A stretch of DNA of 64,000 nt from Acanthornis magna (Eukaryota; Chordata; Aves; Passeriformes; Acanthizidae), in the NCBI GenBank assembly GCA_036785705.1, contig JAWUZG010000056.1, positions 14,702,001-14,766,000 of the forward strand. The letters are read 5' to 3'. This document shows, in pieces, positions 13,246 through 27,714 of this stretch. Every line of letters begins with the position of its first letter. Position 1 is the first letter of the stretch. The notes beneath the pieces are model-generated. The model was not told the DNA's origin and did not search any database. It saw only the letters and a program-made list of their open reading frames with translations. A program made the translations under genes and the position numbers.

Positions 13246-16200
13246 CTGTAGGAAAGGACATTACTTAGAAAGTTACAGATATGTAGTTGGCCACACTAAA
13301 ATGGGTAGATTGCTTTATAAGTCCAATGAACACTGTACTTTGGACAGTCTGCAGTCACAAATAAAATTTTACAGGATCATTTTTAAATGGAGCTTCATTT
13401 TACAGATGAGAAATCTAAAGGTCAGCAGGCACATTGCCTTTGCCCAGTTTCACAGTACAAGTCCTTTGGCAAACCTTGAGGCTGAGCTCTGGCTCTTCTG
13501 CTCCCCAGTCCTTCAAGAACTCAACCATTCTCTCCTCAGCTATACAAAAAAAGACCATAAGTGATTAAATGTAAGTACTGAAGCGAAGCTCATAGCAAGC
13601 AAGAGTGAATTGGCATGAAATGCAAACATAAGCATGAGAAAACAATCCATGTTTTAACCATAAATGCCTGTTTTCTACAGGAAAAGCTATGTTCTCCCAT
13701 AACATTTACAAGCCATCTTGTCCCCAGCAAGGATTAACATTTGGCATCGAAGTACTGATCTGGCAAAGGACTGCCAGTAACATAATCTTTTTTACAACCA
13801 ACAACATGCTTAAAGTCTTGACAGACTTGACCTCTGCCCATTGCTAATCCCTAACTTTCTTGCCCATTCAGATGTACATCTTTAAAGAGATGGCACCGAA
13901 TGTATAGGAAAGAGCTAAACTTTAACTGATGGTGAAACAAGAGCTGCCCAGGGAAAATCATTGGGCGGAGGGAAATCCGACTGTTCCTTACCCAGCCTGG
14001 CTGGGAGTTTGACCCATGGTGGGTAGAGGTGCCTGCTCAGTTACACATTTGTGGAGACTTTGTTTCTGCCCAGATGGGAGAACACACCTTTTGGCAAGAG
14101 AGGATGTAATGTATTTGCTTGGATTACCAGAGAGCCCAAACTGTAATCAGACTCTTTATGCTCAGACAGTCTGAACAGTCCTTGCTCCCAAAGGATAAAA
14201 CTAAGCAAAGTAGATGAAACTCACACATGGAAAAACGAGATATAAAGAGACCATATATTTTACTGAATCAGTTTCTCAACTCCCAGTTCAGGCATCTGGT
14301 TGAAAAACCAGAGTGGTAGATTTACATTATATTCACAGAAAATAACACTCAATCCAAAAAGATTCCAGCTGTCTTTTCTTTCATTTGAGTGTCAACCAGT
14401 CCTGGGACACATGCCAGCTCCTCAGATATTGCTGCTCCACAGTCTAGTTATTTTAACTTCTGGCAACTGGTTATTTGACCTCTTGGTGGCTTGTCATTTT
14501 AGTATCACTTTCTCTATGTGGATAATCTAGTGGGAATCCCTCTTTTATAAGGCAACAGTCTATACGTGGTAATTGGCCAGAACACTGAAGTATTGTGCTG
14601 AGAAGTCCAGTCTTGAGCTACAGCTGACGAGCTGTGGTTGGGAAGCACAAAAAATACATTTCAGTGTCTTGTTCATGAATCAGTGGTCATCAGACACTGG
14701 GAGAAAACTATTTTTTTCTGTGCCATGTGTTATGTACCAGGGTTGGGTCACTCCCTAAAGCCATGTGACAGCAACCCTCTTCCCCTGGGTGAGCACAGCC
14801 TGGACTCCGAAAGACACACAAAGAGATCAACTGAGCAGCACCACCCTCAACTTTCACTGGCTTGGGAATGCTGAGTTAGATAGCTTTGGTGTGAGAAACC
14901 AGCCAGGTGTAAGAGCTGATCTATCTCAGAAAAACCTTGTCTGTAGACAGTCTCATCTTCTGATGCTGTATTCAGTGAAAAAAGAATGTGAGCAATGCAA
15001 ACAAAAGAAGCAGCCGTATATCTTTAATTTAAGGCCATATTCCTTTGTCCACCTTGAGTAGTCAAAGTACAGCCACAGATTTTCCTGTAGTCTGGGAATG
15101 GGATCTTAGAAAATGTTGTACTCAGTCTGACATGGACTTAAATAGGTTTCAGAATAATCCATTATGCATCAAGTGTTTAATTGACATAATTAATATTTTT
15201 AAGGGGAGCCATTTACATTGCAAGTTCTATACACATTATTTACAATTTCAACAGTAACAGTTAATGCTCTGTGACAAACTATATTGTTTCCAGCTTGTTA
15301 TCCATTCATAACAAGGTCAATCTATTACCATTATTTTTGTGAATGTAGCTGTTACCTTGAGGCAAAAAGTTAATTGTAAATTACAGAGGAGGGATTATTG
15401 AGTTGGTTTTTTTTTAAGTGTATTCACTGCAATGTATGGTAATGGTGCTATTTTATGAAACATTTACATTTAAAAGCATTTTGTTATTCATATCACACAT
15501 GCTGGACAAATTCGCTTTTAAACTTTTTGAGAACTTCCTCAATGGGAAGGGAAGAGGCATTTGGAGGGATCCAGCTGAACACTTCATAACCACTGCAGTT
15601 AAAACCAGATGCAGCCTCACCTCTTTTTCCCCTTCCTCTGAGGCTGGTCCCTCTGCCATCACCATTCAACACAACTCTGAGAAGTGCTTGGTGCTCTGAG
15701 GAGCAGGAGCAGATTTGATTGTAATTTAGGGTAACATCACAAAAATGATGTGTGCAAGACATATCTTCAGATTTTTTTCAGCCCCCGACACACAGCAAGT
15801 ACACAGGGCCACTCTGATGTCTGAACTCTTCTCCTCCCTATTTCTGCACAATTTCTACTGCTTTGGTTGATGCCCTGGCAGTCAGAGTTAAATTTTATAT
15901 TTACGCCCTGCCTTGTTTGCTCCCACCTGAGCAAAAGTCAAAGGGTCTGTGGCATTGCTGCTTCCCAGATGGCAGTAAAATTGTCATTCAGAGACTACAC
16001 AGAAAAGGATGGAGAACCATCATAAAACCTGTCTTTCCCACATCATTTTAACAACACATCTCAGGGCAAAACCCATGAGCTTTCCATTAGATCATGGACT
16101 TGTCCATCTTAATGGAGAGCTGACACCATTTAACTCCCATCTAGATCTGCCTGCAATGTTGATCTCCACTTTAGTTTTCTTCTATATTGTACTTGGAACT

Positions 16201-16819
16201 AGGTGATTTATATAATCCCATTCTGTTCTGGCTTCAATTAAAACAGTCATTCTATCTTCACAATCACTTCCAGAATAAGAGAAGACAAACTCATAAACAC
16301 TGAATATTTTGAGCACGCTAAAGAATGGAAGAGATTGATCCAATGCAGAAATGCATTTCTAGTCACATAGAAATAAAAAAAAAAACATCTTAGAGTTTTA
16401 TCTTCCTTTCTCTACTAAAGAATAGGCAGGTGAGAGCCGTTAGGATATTTCCTTAACCAACCTGTAAGAGACAGGTTCTAACTTCTCAGGGATGAAATTT
16501 GTGTAGCATGCTGAGGGTGTTTGGGTGAAATTTTATAGAGAACAATTTAAGTCTGTTAGAATCCATTGCTTCAATGCTCAACTGCTCACTTGAAAAAATC
16601 TATTCCTTTCTTCCTCAAGTCCTAATCAAAAATAAATTTGTCAAACTGTTGTCTTATATTTAAAATGTTTAATGTGCTATATCAGATCAGGGTTTTTTTT
16701 TTTACCTCATGCTCTCAGAAACTCCAAGGCATCACCAGGTATCAGCATAACAAGCTTGGAATGGGTTAATTAACATTATTTCTGTGGTCTCCTTTTCTGG
16801 TAGCATGTTCAAAGTGCAC

Positions 16820-17110
16820 AAAGCTTAGGACATGTGCATTCTTCGTCCAATAACTTGTCCAGTAATTGGTATATTGATTGCTAATGTCATCATGTTTTAG
16901 TATATATAAACCCTCTCACTCTATCATACAGCCGCCAACAATCCAAGAAGTCATTGTTTATTCATTGTAACTCCCAAACTGGCCGTGTCAGATTCTGCTT
17001 CAGGCCTTGCTGATAAAAATCAGCAGATGATTGGGCACACACATTCTTGACATGGCTGACCCATGACATCTTAGGGCCAGCAGGGAGCCTGTCATTATGT
17101 GTACAATACT
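16820..17110. promoter_or_regulatory. Possible conserved non-coding element
   Basis: The block is rich in homeodomain-like and CCAAT/ATTGG words (ATTGGTATATTGATTG near 16,865) and has no simple repeats. It contains the inverted repeat TGCTGAT-AAAA-ATCAGCA at 17,008-17,025, which overlaps a GATA core (TGATAA). Sequence texture is the only basis; no alignment was possible. Confidence 0.25.
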
Positions 17111-18648
17111 CTTCTTTCTTCCCCCTTATCTATTCCCAGATGACTTTGAGATTTTTATTAACTCATTAATGACTGAAGATGTCATTAAAGAAAGTGGGGA
17201 GGAGGGGGGAAGAAGGACATTTTGTTTGTTTGTTTAAAAGTGGGGAGCAGCAAGCCATTGGCTCCTCTTGAAGAAGGGTGAGGAGCCTTAAAGACAAAGC
17301 TGAAGTATATTGAGAGGAAAAGATCATTAGTTCATTAGGATGACTAAAGCCAAGCTTTGAACTGAGAAAAAAATATTAGGTCATATTTGAAACAGAACTA
17401 AAGAGTGAGGGATGAATTTCTCCACAAAAATAGCAAAAAAAGGCTGGTCAGGTTTATTTAGCACAATCAGGATCCCTTAAAAACATATAAGGATATGTCC
17501 CTGGCACTGCCTGGGTGTTCGAACACTTCAATATTCACTCAGAAGGAGTTTTGTGTTCAGGGTGGGCATTTTATGATGTCTTTTAAAGTGTGTCACTTTA
17601 CACAGAAAAGTAGTATCTCGTTTTACAATTTTTTTTTAAATTTTCTTGTCTATATATCAGTTGAAAGGACATTGAAGAGCATTAAACAGTAATCACACCT
17701 GAAGTTTTTTTCAGGTTTTTTTAATCATAAGTTTTTGAATTCTATCTGTAAATGTAGAAAACTAGTGCATATATAATTTTGCAGATTTTTTCTATATAGT
17801 CAGAATTTTATTACATTCAAATATATATATTTAAAGCAGAATTTTCATGTAAGTCTATGGACAGCCTATTTCTGTTCCTACAGCACCCGGTCATGAAAAT
17901 TCCCCTAAATTCAGAATAAACAGCTAGTCCCACGTTATAGATTTTTCTTCTTCTTGAAAATATTTCTTATATTTCTTAATTTCTCTGTGAAACAATCTCA
18001 AATCTGGTATTTTTCTTGGAAGCTGGATTCATATGACAACGAAAGCTGCCTTTATCCTCCTGAAATTTGTGTGTTTCCTATCATTAAAGTCCTGTCAGTT
18101 TAGAACCAAGGACTTAATATTTTAAAGATTGCAATTATTTTATTTTAATGGTTGCCATTTGTGGGTTGACTGAGGAATAGTGCACGTTTTCCTTCCCTGG
18201 GCAGCTGCCCTCCATATGGTTGTTGATCTCAGCCTAGAAAACCCTGACGTGATTCTGTGATTCCAGAGGTTCTGGGTGCTAAATTGACACAGGGCTCGGT
18301 GTCATCAGCATTGGCCAGCCCTTAATATTCCTTGTTTTGAATAATATTCCTCGTTTTCTGCTGGGTGAGGTGAGTGGAAGAAGGATGAGCCTGTTTTCCA
18401 AAGGGAGCTGCAAGTATTGGTGTAAAATAACAGAAAAAGCTCCATAGATAGGACCTGGGAGTTACTGCAACCAACTCAAAGAGGAATCTGATTATTCCAT
18501 CACATGAACTACAGTCTGGCAATCAGATATATCAATCTGACATTATAGACTGAGTACAGCCAGTTTTAGTAATCCTAATAGGAGCTAAATTAAAATAATT
18601 TAATTAAACCACATTGTTTGTGACAACTCTCCGTTCTCTCCACTCAAT

Positions 18649-18665
18649 AGGTGATCAGATCACCT
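18649..18665. repeat. Perfect 17-bp odd palindrome
   Basis: AGGTGATC (18649-18656), one central A, then GATCACCT (18658-18665). The right arm with the next G forms CACCTG, an E-box of the E2A/ZEB/SNAI type. It may be a dimer binding site or chance. Confidence 0.6.
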
Positions 18666-20469
18666 GGGTCACAGGGCAAACATTTATTCTCAGGAATAAT
18701 GATAATATTTGCTGTGTCCTGAGTCCTTGTGAAGGCAGTGAACATTTTCTGCAATATTAGAAGTCATTTCTGGTTTGCTTCTTTAAGAGTGATTTCTATT
18801 CTTCTTTTGTCTCCTGGTAATTAACACATCTTTTGTATTGTAGTGGGAGCTGGAGTTCTCCATCAAAGGTCAGGGATTTGTGCAAAATGTTGTCTGGGGC
18901 TTTAAAAAACTGCACATACATATATTTTTATATATCTATATTCTCCAAAGGAACACGGATGGGTTTGAAAAAGAAAAAAAATGACAAGCATTTGCTGGTG
19001 TAATCAGCTATGCCCTGATTAATCAAGGAGTGTCATTTCCCAAATGCATCTTTTTGAGAGGAAACTTTCCTTTCTCCTTCCTCCCTGACATCCAGCCTCT
19101 CTTCCACGGTGTACCAGAGTGGGAACCTGGGATGAATCTTTGGATAATGGACTGCTGCTTTGACAAACTACTCCGAGTGAAACACGTGCCTGTCTTGGCG
19201 ACAATAATAGCAAAGTACGGATTTTGTGGAAGAAATAGAGGTTTTGAGGGCCATAGCGCCAGACTTTGAGTCTATAAATTGCTGGTCTGGGATGTTAGAT
19301 GCCTTTTAATATTTTCAAACATCCAGTAGAGTAATGAAAGAACTGTAGGACTACCCTGATGTAAGACCTCGGGAGAGTTGTTTTCAGAGATCATGGGAGC
19401 TCACAACTTGTTTAAGAACATGAAGTCCTGTCCAAGTAATAGCTGGAAATAAGTTGCCTGATTTTTCTGTCCCTAAAGACAAATTCTTGTAATAGCAAAA
19501 GTGTAAAATCCAACAAAGAGGGGCTTGATACTTTCAGATACTCCAGCCACTTCACAGTGGGGAAAAAAAAGGAGACTGACAGTGAAACTATTTGGGGTAA
19601 ATAATGAGGACAGACTTCTCAGAAATAAACTGGCATGGATTTGGCCATGAGATGTCAGATTCATAACTTGGGAAATGAAAGCCTCTATATACTAGAGAGC
19701 AGGCCCTAGCCCAGCAGTGGCAATTCAGCCTTCTGAGCCACAGGGATTTCTTTATAAGCAGTGGTATATTAAATGTGGGATCGGGTAGGCCAAAGGGACA
19801 GCAGTAAAACAGAGACAACGTGCGGCGACCAAAAATGAGCTAAAGCCAGACACTAATTACTTCACAGTAATTTTGTTTTCCTGTAGAGTTGACTGATATT
19901 GCTTGGTCCTGGAAGGTAAATGCTTTCCCTATCACTTAGGTTTTACACATAGTATATATTTTTTTAGTTAAAGTGAAACTGGGGAGAAAGCAGTTTTTGT
20001 TTATTTATCGGATTTTGTCCCTTTTTCCATGTGAAAAGGAGGGGTGGATTGTTACACCGTGCACATAGCTGGAGCGGGCTGAGGAAGAGCACTTTTAGAC
20101 AGGCCTAGGTCAACAAAACAGATTCATCCATCACATCTGCCAGAGTGGAAAGATAGTTGTCTGGATGCTCGGTCAATCCGAGACCTTTCTGCTGAGTCAA
20201 CTGACAAGATTGCAGATACTTGTGACAATGAGGACACTTACCCACTCGTAAGTGGACTGAAGACCACCAACACGTTTTTTGGCGGTGGGTCTTTAGCTTG
20301 GGAAGCTCTAAACTCTTGAACACCAGCATTTGCAGCCCTCATCTCCTTATCACCTGAGAATCGTAGCCAAAAACTAAGATGGAATAAGATAAAAGAACAA
20401 AAGGAAGGGATTCTGAGGTGCTAATGGTGGAAGGTGTGAGAGTCAGTAGAAAGTACAGTAAAGAAACCC

Positions 20470-20600
20470 ATGACAAGTCATGATAAATGGGTCGTTATAA
20501 AATTCATGTTTAGGCTGCACCAGTCTGGGGATAATGCCATTCGTCATGGCAACACTGGGGCACTAATGAGCCCTCATTGCATATTCATGGCTTTGGCGCC
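20470..20600. promoter_or_regulatory. Possible conserved non-coding element
   Basis: This block contains GTCATGGCAAC near 20,534-20,544 (an RFX half-site), TTGCATATTCATG near 20,577-20,589 (octamer-like) and TTTGGCGCC near 20,592-20,600 (E2F-like). The motifs are packed within about 70 bp and CpGs are retained. It is a guess from motif density. Confidence 0.25.
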
Positions 20601-20684
20601 TCTCTCCTCTCTCTGCCTCCCTCCCACCCCGAACCAATGCCTGGTAAATATCTCCACCTCAAGCTGAAACTCGACTTAGGCTGC

Positions 20685-20710
20685 TTTTTTTTTTTTTTTT
20701 TTTTTTTTTT
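20685..20710. repeat. Poly-T tract (26 T)
   Basis: Pure T homopolymer, the longest in the window. No retroelement body is recognisable on either side. Confidence 0.92.
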
Positions 20711-23700
20711 ATTTGTTATGTTGCAGCAATTACACTGTAAAAGTGCTGCACAAGATTGATTGCTCTGATCTGTAGTTCAATTGTAAATTAGAATACACAT
20801 CCCCCTGGGGACACACGGCCCCTATTTGTGATTAAGAAAAAAGCCCCATAATAGACTAATAGCTAAAGTTCTCTCTCTTTTACTTTCAGGCAATTAGCTT
20901 GATGAAATGGCCTCTTTTTGTGTACCCTGGAAGTGTAAACCGATATCATAATGAAGTATATGATGTTTATTCTATTATTTTCACCTTGCCATGTATGCAG
21001 GAATGCATAAATAATGGCTGCTTTGTCGAGTACATTTACTGATTCAGAAGTAAACTCTGTCTTAAAGATGCAGCATGTGATCCCACAGCCTTATGTTAAG
21101 CTGGACACTGTGACTAGTCCCTATAAAAACTAACATTCTGCCCGAAGAAGTTGGAGACCATTTTTAGCCAGGCGATTAAATACTCTTTGCAAGACACTTT
21201 CATTTATGACGAACCTTAATTGGAAAATCCTCTTAATAACCTTGTGAGAAAAACAAGGTTTTTCCATTTTACAGAAAGGAAAACTGAGGGGGAGATGTTG
21301 AACGCATTGCGCAAGCCCACACAGGACCTTAATAAGTGCTTGAAAATCCTACCTCCTTGAAGGTTTTTTCAGGCAATCAGAAGCTCCCTTTCCTCTCCCT
21401 TGGAAAGTTTTATTAATGCTGTCATGGAGTGGCTCTGACCTTAGTCTTCCTCAAAGACGTACAGCTCCGCAGTGTCACCGTTGCCTTCATTCCCATGTGA
21501 CACACATGGCTGAAGCTCTTTCACCTGAATCCGAGGTGGATATGGTCATGCCCATACTCACTATTGTGTGTTGGATGTTGGCTTTCCCAAGGCTCAGTTT
21601 GAGCTGTCAGTCTGAGCGAATGAGCGGTGTTGTGCAACAGCGTTGTGACACGGGGATGGCGTTCATGTGGTTCAGCTCCAGATAAATATCTGGGGAGAAA
21701 ACTGCCATGTGATGATAGCTCTGGGCATATCTGCCTGGTGAGGAAAGGAGCTTCTGCATTAGCCTTTCTCTTTGGCCCAGGAGTGCACTTTTGAAGTGAA
21801 TCCTCCAAATGACCCTGCTTACCCCATCCCACCAGGCCAGGCGGCCTTGGAGCACGCAAAGGGAATTATTTTTGTGTGGAATGAAAGCAGGTGATGTGGT
21901 CTGGGAGCTCCAGCAGTTAACGGGAATTCAGTTCACGGGAGCATGCTGGGGCTAGTCTGAGTAAACCTCTGTCATGCAGTGACCTGAGGCCAGTTCCTGC
22001 TCCTCAGAGCACAGTGTGGATGGAGAGTTATTTGCCTATTTGCTGAGTGGAGCAGGGTTCCTATCCAAGGAGTTACAAGAAACATGGATAGTAAGGCAGG
22101 GAGGACATGAAATGGCCTGAAAATCCTCCCTGAGGAAACTCGCTGCTTTATGCATAACCCCATGAGTTTGTCTGCAATAGAAACGTCTCCATTTAGTTTA
22201 AATTCTGTGTGAGAGATGTTCTGTAGGGGAATATAACAGAGCTTGGAAACATTTTGTTAAGAAGCACTACCAGTGCAAACCTTCAAAGGGTAACTCTGTA
22301 CATGGCTACAAAACCATATTCTGTTTAAACTTGTTCATCATTGTCTTCTTGCATGACAGCCCTGGCATTTAAAATATGTTAGGGGTGACACAATACTTTC
22401 ACCTGGTGCAGACATATATCACTGGAAGGATGTTCTCATAAACAAAGTGCTGCAGGCTATGATCTTATCATTCTCCTCTTCCTTCTTCTCAGCTCAGTTC
22501 AATGACAAACATGTATTTCTCTTCTTTGCTCCACTTTCTGCTCTACAGGAGCCTGGTGTTGGAGCAACAGGTGATGCTGCAAATCAGGAATGACAAGCGT
22601 TGGTGGTGGCCTGGTGGGGGCAAGCATCAGAGGGGGCAGAAAACAAAGGCAACAAATTTTATCCTGATTCAGCTAGTGCAAACTCCACGGCAGGAGCAAA
22701 AGCGTGCCTGCACACGCGTGGGTTTTTTGAGAAAGACAAAGCAAATTAGGGTGTTCATGTGTAATTAGCTGACTATTAGTGTGGTTCAGCCAAGGCAATA
22801 GGCAGACAGTTAACTGGGAGATAGCTCGCAGATAAAAGGGCTGAGGAGGGTGTTCTGGAGAAGGCTGGAGGTAATAGTTCAGAAGATAAAATCCTGACAA
22901 ATTGAGCAGGCATCTCAGAACGTTCTTTCCCCACACCATTAGCGCAGTGAAGCTACACAGGCCTTCCTTCTCTGCCCTACAAAGCTTAACCCTTCCCAGC
23001 ATCTGGGGCTCTGTGTCCTAGGACAGCTCACTTCTCAATTATTTAATGATAATTTTCTGTTTAAGCACATTATTTTGGACTAAAATTGTGAAATTTCCCT
23101 GTGATCATTACCCCTGTGGAGGGTGGAATACCTTCAGTTCTTTATCTGAGAGTGTGGGTGATGAGGTCTAGTAAAAACATTAGGCATCACACCTGGGGAG
23201 AAACCAAAAGTGTGTCCGAGTTCAAGTCTTTGCAACTTCTGTAAAAATGTGGGTGTTTTAGTAAATCTCTGTGCTAAATGAAAATGTCATTATAATTTTC
23301 TCTCATTTTATAGCTGACAGGGAAGTGCTTTTTTCTGTCCTTTGGGAGTTTTCAAGATTTCTCTTTTTTTTCAGCTAATTCTGTGGCTAACCAATAAGCT
23401 GCTAAAAAGTGAAAAATCTAACTGAGCCATTTGCTTCAGTAGTTTCAAAATATTTCATTTTTTTATGTTCACTTATGAATTAAAAATTAAAATCAAAATA
23501 TATTTCAAAGCAAATATATGTTCACTTAGAAAAATATGTATCAGGACACTTGCAATGATTTTGAAGTCTTTAACATATTTTTTCAGCTGAAAAGCTTCAT
23601 GAAAACTGCATTATTCAATCCAAACCTTTTTGCTTGTTTGGCATTTCCCAGCACAAAGTTTTCACGCAAAACCCTAGACATAATCTGCTTTTATTATCTA

Positions 23701-24699
23701 TTCAGTATATCAGGGTGTTCTTGTTTGGGATGACTTCTGGGGAAGAATAATTGAGAATTTCATGCTGAGTTGATCCAGCACTGAAATTCTAAAATACTGC
23801 TGAAATTATCCATATTTCTCAGCAGCCATTCATGAAAAACTTATATTTCTCAAGATCTATATGCCTATGGCCTCTTCCATTCCTCTCAAATAGGATTGAT
23901 TAACAGTGTTTCTCTTGTAGTAAAATTTGTAAAAATTTGTCATAGGTTTCGCACAACTTGTGCACTATTTCTTTGTCAGTGTGTAAACCCTGTAGCAAGT
24001 GTTAGAACTTCATCCTGCAAGGAAAAATGCACTGTTGATATTTCAGATTAAATGTTCTCCTTTTCTGTCGTGCCAGACACAGAATTCACCAAACAGACAG
24101 GAAAACCTGCACTGTTGGGATGGGTAAAACCACATTCACTGAAAAGCCTTCCATTTTTCGCAGGCAGTAAATCACCTCTGAGCATACAGTTAGCAACTTT
24201 TGGTTCATAGTTATCCTTTAACCCCCAAAAGAAAATTCCCACTGCTACTTTTAATGCTTGTTTGTCCAAGCCTTGTGCAGGCATTTGCCATGAGCGGAAT
24301 TTGGAGTAAATTCTCTGTAGAAGAAATGTGGAATCAAGAGTGGGCAAGATTGTGCTGGTGTTTCTGTTCACCTCGAAGGAGAGAACCTTCTGCTGTAGAT
24401 CTCAAGTGATGCTCGAGGGGAAGAACAGCACATACAAGGAGGAGAGCCAAGAGCCTGCCACTAGAGAGAAACGCTGGGGACAGTGTCAAGGTAAGGGCCC
24501 TCACCAGGCACTCAGCAAGTGCTTTTTTTATGACTCTTGCTGCCCCACTTACCTTCTTCTGTCATTTTCCTCATCCCACTTTGCACAAGGGCAGGAAAGC
24601 CTGAGGTTTTGCACAGGTTTCTGGAGAGAGAAGTTTTCAAACAAACGCTTATCTTGCCGAAAAACAGCGGCTGGGTCACATCAGAGGTCCTGCAAGCCT

Positions 24700-25119
24700 C
24701 TCACCATCTCCTCTGAGGAGCAGCTGAGAGAACTGGGGGTGTTCAGCCTGGAGGAAAGGAGGCTCAGGGAGGACCTTATCACTCTTTCCAATGCCCTGAG
24801 AGGAGGTTGTAGCCAAGTACAGGTCAGTCTCTTCTCCCATGTAACAAGCAATGGGACAAGAGGAATCAGCTTCAATTTGCACCAGGGGAGGTTTATGTTG
24901 GATATTAGGGAAAATTTCATCACTGAGAGAGTGGTCAAGCGTTGGAACAGGCTGCTCAGAGAAGCAGTGCAGTCACTATCCCTGGGGGTGCTCAAAAAAC
25001 TGTGTGGATGTGGTGCTTGGGCACGTGGTTTAGTGGTGGACCTGGCAGTGTTGGGTTAATGGTTGAATTTGATGATCTTAGAGGTCTTTTCCAACCTTAA
25101 TGATTCCATGGTTCTATAG
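24700..25119 (+). mobile_element. CR1 LINE 3' fragment, longest copy in the window
   Basis: On the plus strand the copy still translates in one frame through the CR1 tail: [20 protein letters not shown], then [16 protein letters not shown], then [20 protein letters not shown] and [16 protein letters not shown]. It ends with the GATGATCTTAGAGGTC segment and a worn TTCTATAG terminus. The reading frame, open from about 24,328, is the reason for a 243-codon open frame here. That frame is not a host gene. The element is 5'-truncated and inactive. Its left edge is uncertain and may lie up to 60 bp further left. Confidence 0.92.
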
Positions 25120-27714
25120 CCCCTGTGGCAGAAACCCTCACCAGACATACAGAAAAATGTCAGAAGTCAAACTCTTCTCATGAGGTGTTTTCCTTATCCC
25201 TATCATTCAGTGCATTAGAGACTGACAAAAGAAGTTGCATAAAACAGGAATGTTCCATAGTATTTTAAGCTGATTGTATTTTTCGTATTCTTTTGGCAGA
25301 AAGTCCTGCAATTTAATTAACTAATTGTGCTGCTTGACAATTTTATTCACTTTAAACCTCTTTTGCTCCTTGTATTAACATAGTCTATAAATATTCCCCT
25401 CCTAAGAATGTTCTTCATAACATTTGCCACAGTATAAACCTCAGCCACCTCCTTCCAAAGAGTTCTAAATTTATCTAGTTTATCCTTGCATGGAAGCAGA
25501 TACATACAATTACTGACAAGACAACCACTATCAAACCCAACTGTTGTTACCGAGACTGAAATGCTTCCAAAAATTAATTATTTAAAATAATCCAAACGGT
25601 GCAAATATCCAAAGATCAGGCAGATCTATAAAACTTGCCTGTAGCAAAATCATGCAATTAGAATCATGCTCATAAGTGTTGCAGTCTTAAAACATTAATA
25701 GAAGGAGTTATTAAAATTGTATTTGATTTGCATTATTACAACACTGAATGCACTATGGAAAACTGAATCCATGAGTGAGGTGCAGCACAAACCTGAGTCT
25801 TATTATCTGAGTTGGAACTTTAAAATAGACCATGCTTTACTGTTCTGCCTGAATTTTCTTTAGTTTTATTGCTCTTCTAAATTGATAAGGACTCCTGTTT
25901 TTATATTAGAAATAGAAAATGAGGAGGAGGATAAGAAAATAGTTGGAGATTGAAACAAAGGCTCAGAAAAGCAATTTGAGGAAAAAACAATCCTTCCCAA
26001 AGTAAGTAATTTTTATCAGAAATGAGATGTGTTATTGTGATCATAACTGCTATCAAAGGCCCCATGAGTTGCAGGGTTTCTGTAGACAACTTCTGAGAAA
26101 GTTGCCCCAAATGTGGAAGCAATTATGAAGAAATTCATGACTCATAGTAAGCATTGCTTGTTTTATTTCCATTACAAATAGATTCTAGTTTGTGGATCTC
26201 TATCTGACATCTTTTTACTGGGCGCTTATCCCCCCTGACATGTTTATAAAATTACCTGTTTCATTAGTGGGACATCACCAGCAAATCTGATGCAACAATA
26301 TCACCTTTAATCCAGTAAGAAGCAGAGTTTGTTAAAGTCAATGGAATAATTTCAATAATTTCCAATGGAATTAGGAATAAACCTATGAGGGTTAAAATAT
26401 ATATATAAATAACCACAATTACGAAGTGAAAGAAGGAATACAGGGAATTTTCTTTGCAACTGAGATATTTTTAGGTTTTTTATTCTTTAGAATCCCTGTA
26501 CAGGTACGTCCCTCATGCACAGTTGTCAAAAATAGTGTTTAGGCATTTAGACTCTAGTTGATTTAATCCAGTACAGAAGTGTGCTCTAAATTTTTCAGGG
26601 CAGTGAAAATGTGTAAAAATGGTGTCTTCATGTTCAAAAGCTCCACTTCATTTAGAAGAACTGTGCCAATAAATTAAATAAATGAGAATATTTCTATTAA
26701 AAATAGAAATTGCGTCTTGTAGAAAAAATTCTCCGTCTTCTGAACTTAAAATATGTTTTAAAATTCAGTATTCAGATCCTCAGCAGGTGTAAATCATCAC
26801 AGAAATTATGCTGTTACACTTTACATGATATTACCAAATTGTCTTGCTGGTAATTAAGAATATCCTCTATGGAATAAGGACCAATGACAGGAGAAAGTAT
26901 AAGTTGATATTGTCTCAGCACGCGTAAGTGGGAGACAGAAATATTCATGTGCATAATCTTACACCTTCTCTACATGATACCCAGTGGGCTAAAGTAATAG
27001 TGTACAGAATTATCTTGGAAAAGGCAATTCTCAACAGAAACTAAAAATCTTATGAGTTGTCTGTGTTTCTCATAATTATACATGGCAAAAATGAAGATAA
27101 AACTAACAGGCATGCTCTTGGAAAAATATTTCTTTAAAATTGTTTCTTTAAACTTTCAGCGTATTATACTCAAATGTTTTTCAAGCCCAATTTTTCTGTA
27201 TTTCATTCCAAGAAAATCAGTATCCCTTTCTCCATTTCTTTTCATGGGGTTGGAATTTCAGATGTTCATGAAACATGCTCTGACCTATATGTTCAGCTCA
27301 TGGCTCTCCCCAGTATGCTTTGGGCTTTTGAAATCCCTTTATTTTTTAATTCCAGCAAAGTCCCTGTGAGGATGTAAGGTCTGAATTCCGTGTAACAAAG
27401 TAGACAGCTGAAGAACGAGTCCCTGTTTTCTCATTTTGGATATTAAGATCAATGTTGGTTTCACTCTCACCAAAAAAATTTGGAAATAGTCAACTGAGGG
27501 AGGAAAAACACAGTGCATAGTAGTGGATGATGTTTGGATGCATGTGTTTAAAATGTCCTGTAAGTGCAGAGTAACCAGAATAATGATGTCATAAACCTAC
27601 AGCATTAAAAGGACAAATATGTAAAGACCAAAAAATATTTGGTAGAGGTTATTTGTGGGCATCCTTATGGCAGATACTGAGGGATATCCTAGATTCTAGC
27701 AGAAATCAAGGAAG

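Larger units (their letters stand above)
13246..24699. other. Intergenic desert with possible conserved elements
   Basis: No coding exon or RNA gene supported. Features inside are a TGCTGAT/ATCAGCA inverted repeat (17,008-17,025), a 17-bp palindrome (18,649-18,665), a possible conserved block at 20,470-20,600 and a 26-base poly-T (20,685-20,710). The open frames, including paired plus/minus frames near 15,450-15,760 and 21,416-21,860, are shadows of each other and lack domains. Confidence 0.65.

Noticed and set aside
24328..25059. 243-codon open frame on the plus strand
   Set aside because: Its right half is the CR1 tail ([28 protein letters not shown]). The left half has no domain. It is a transposon remnant, not a host gene.
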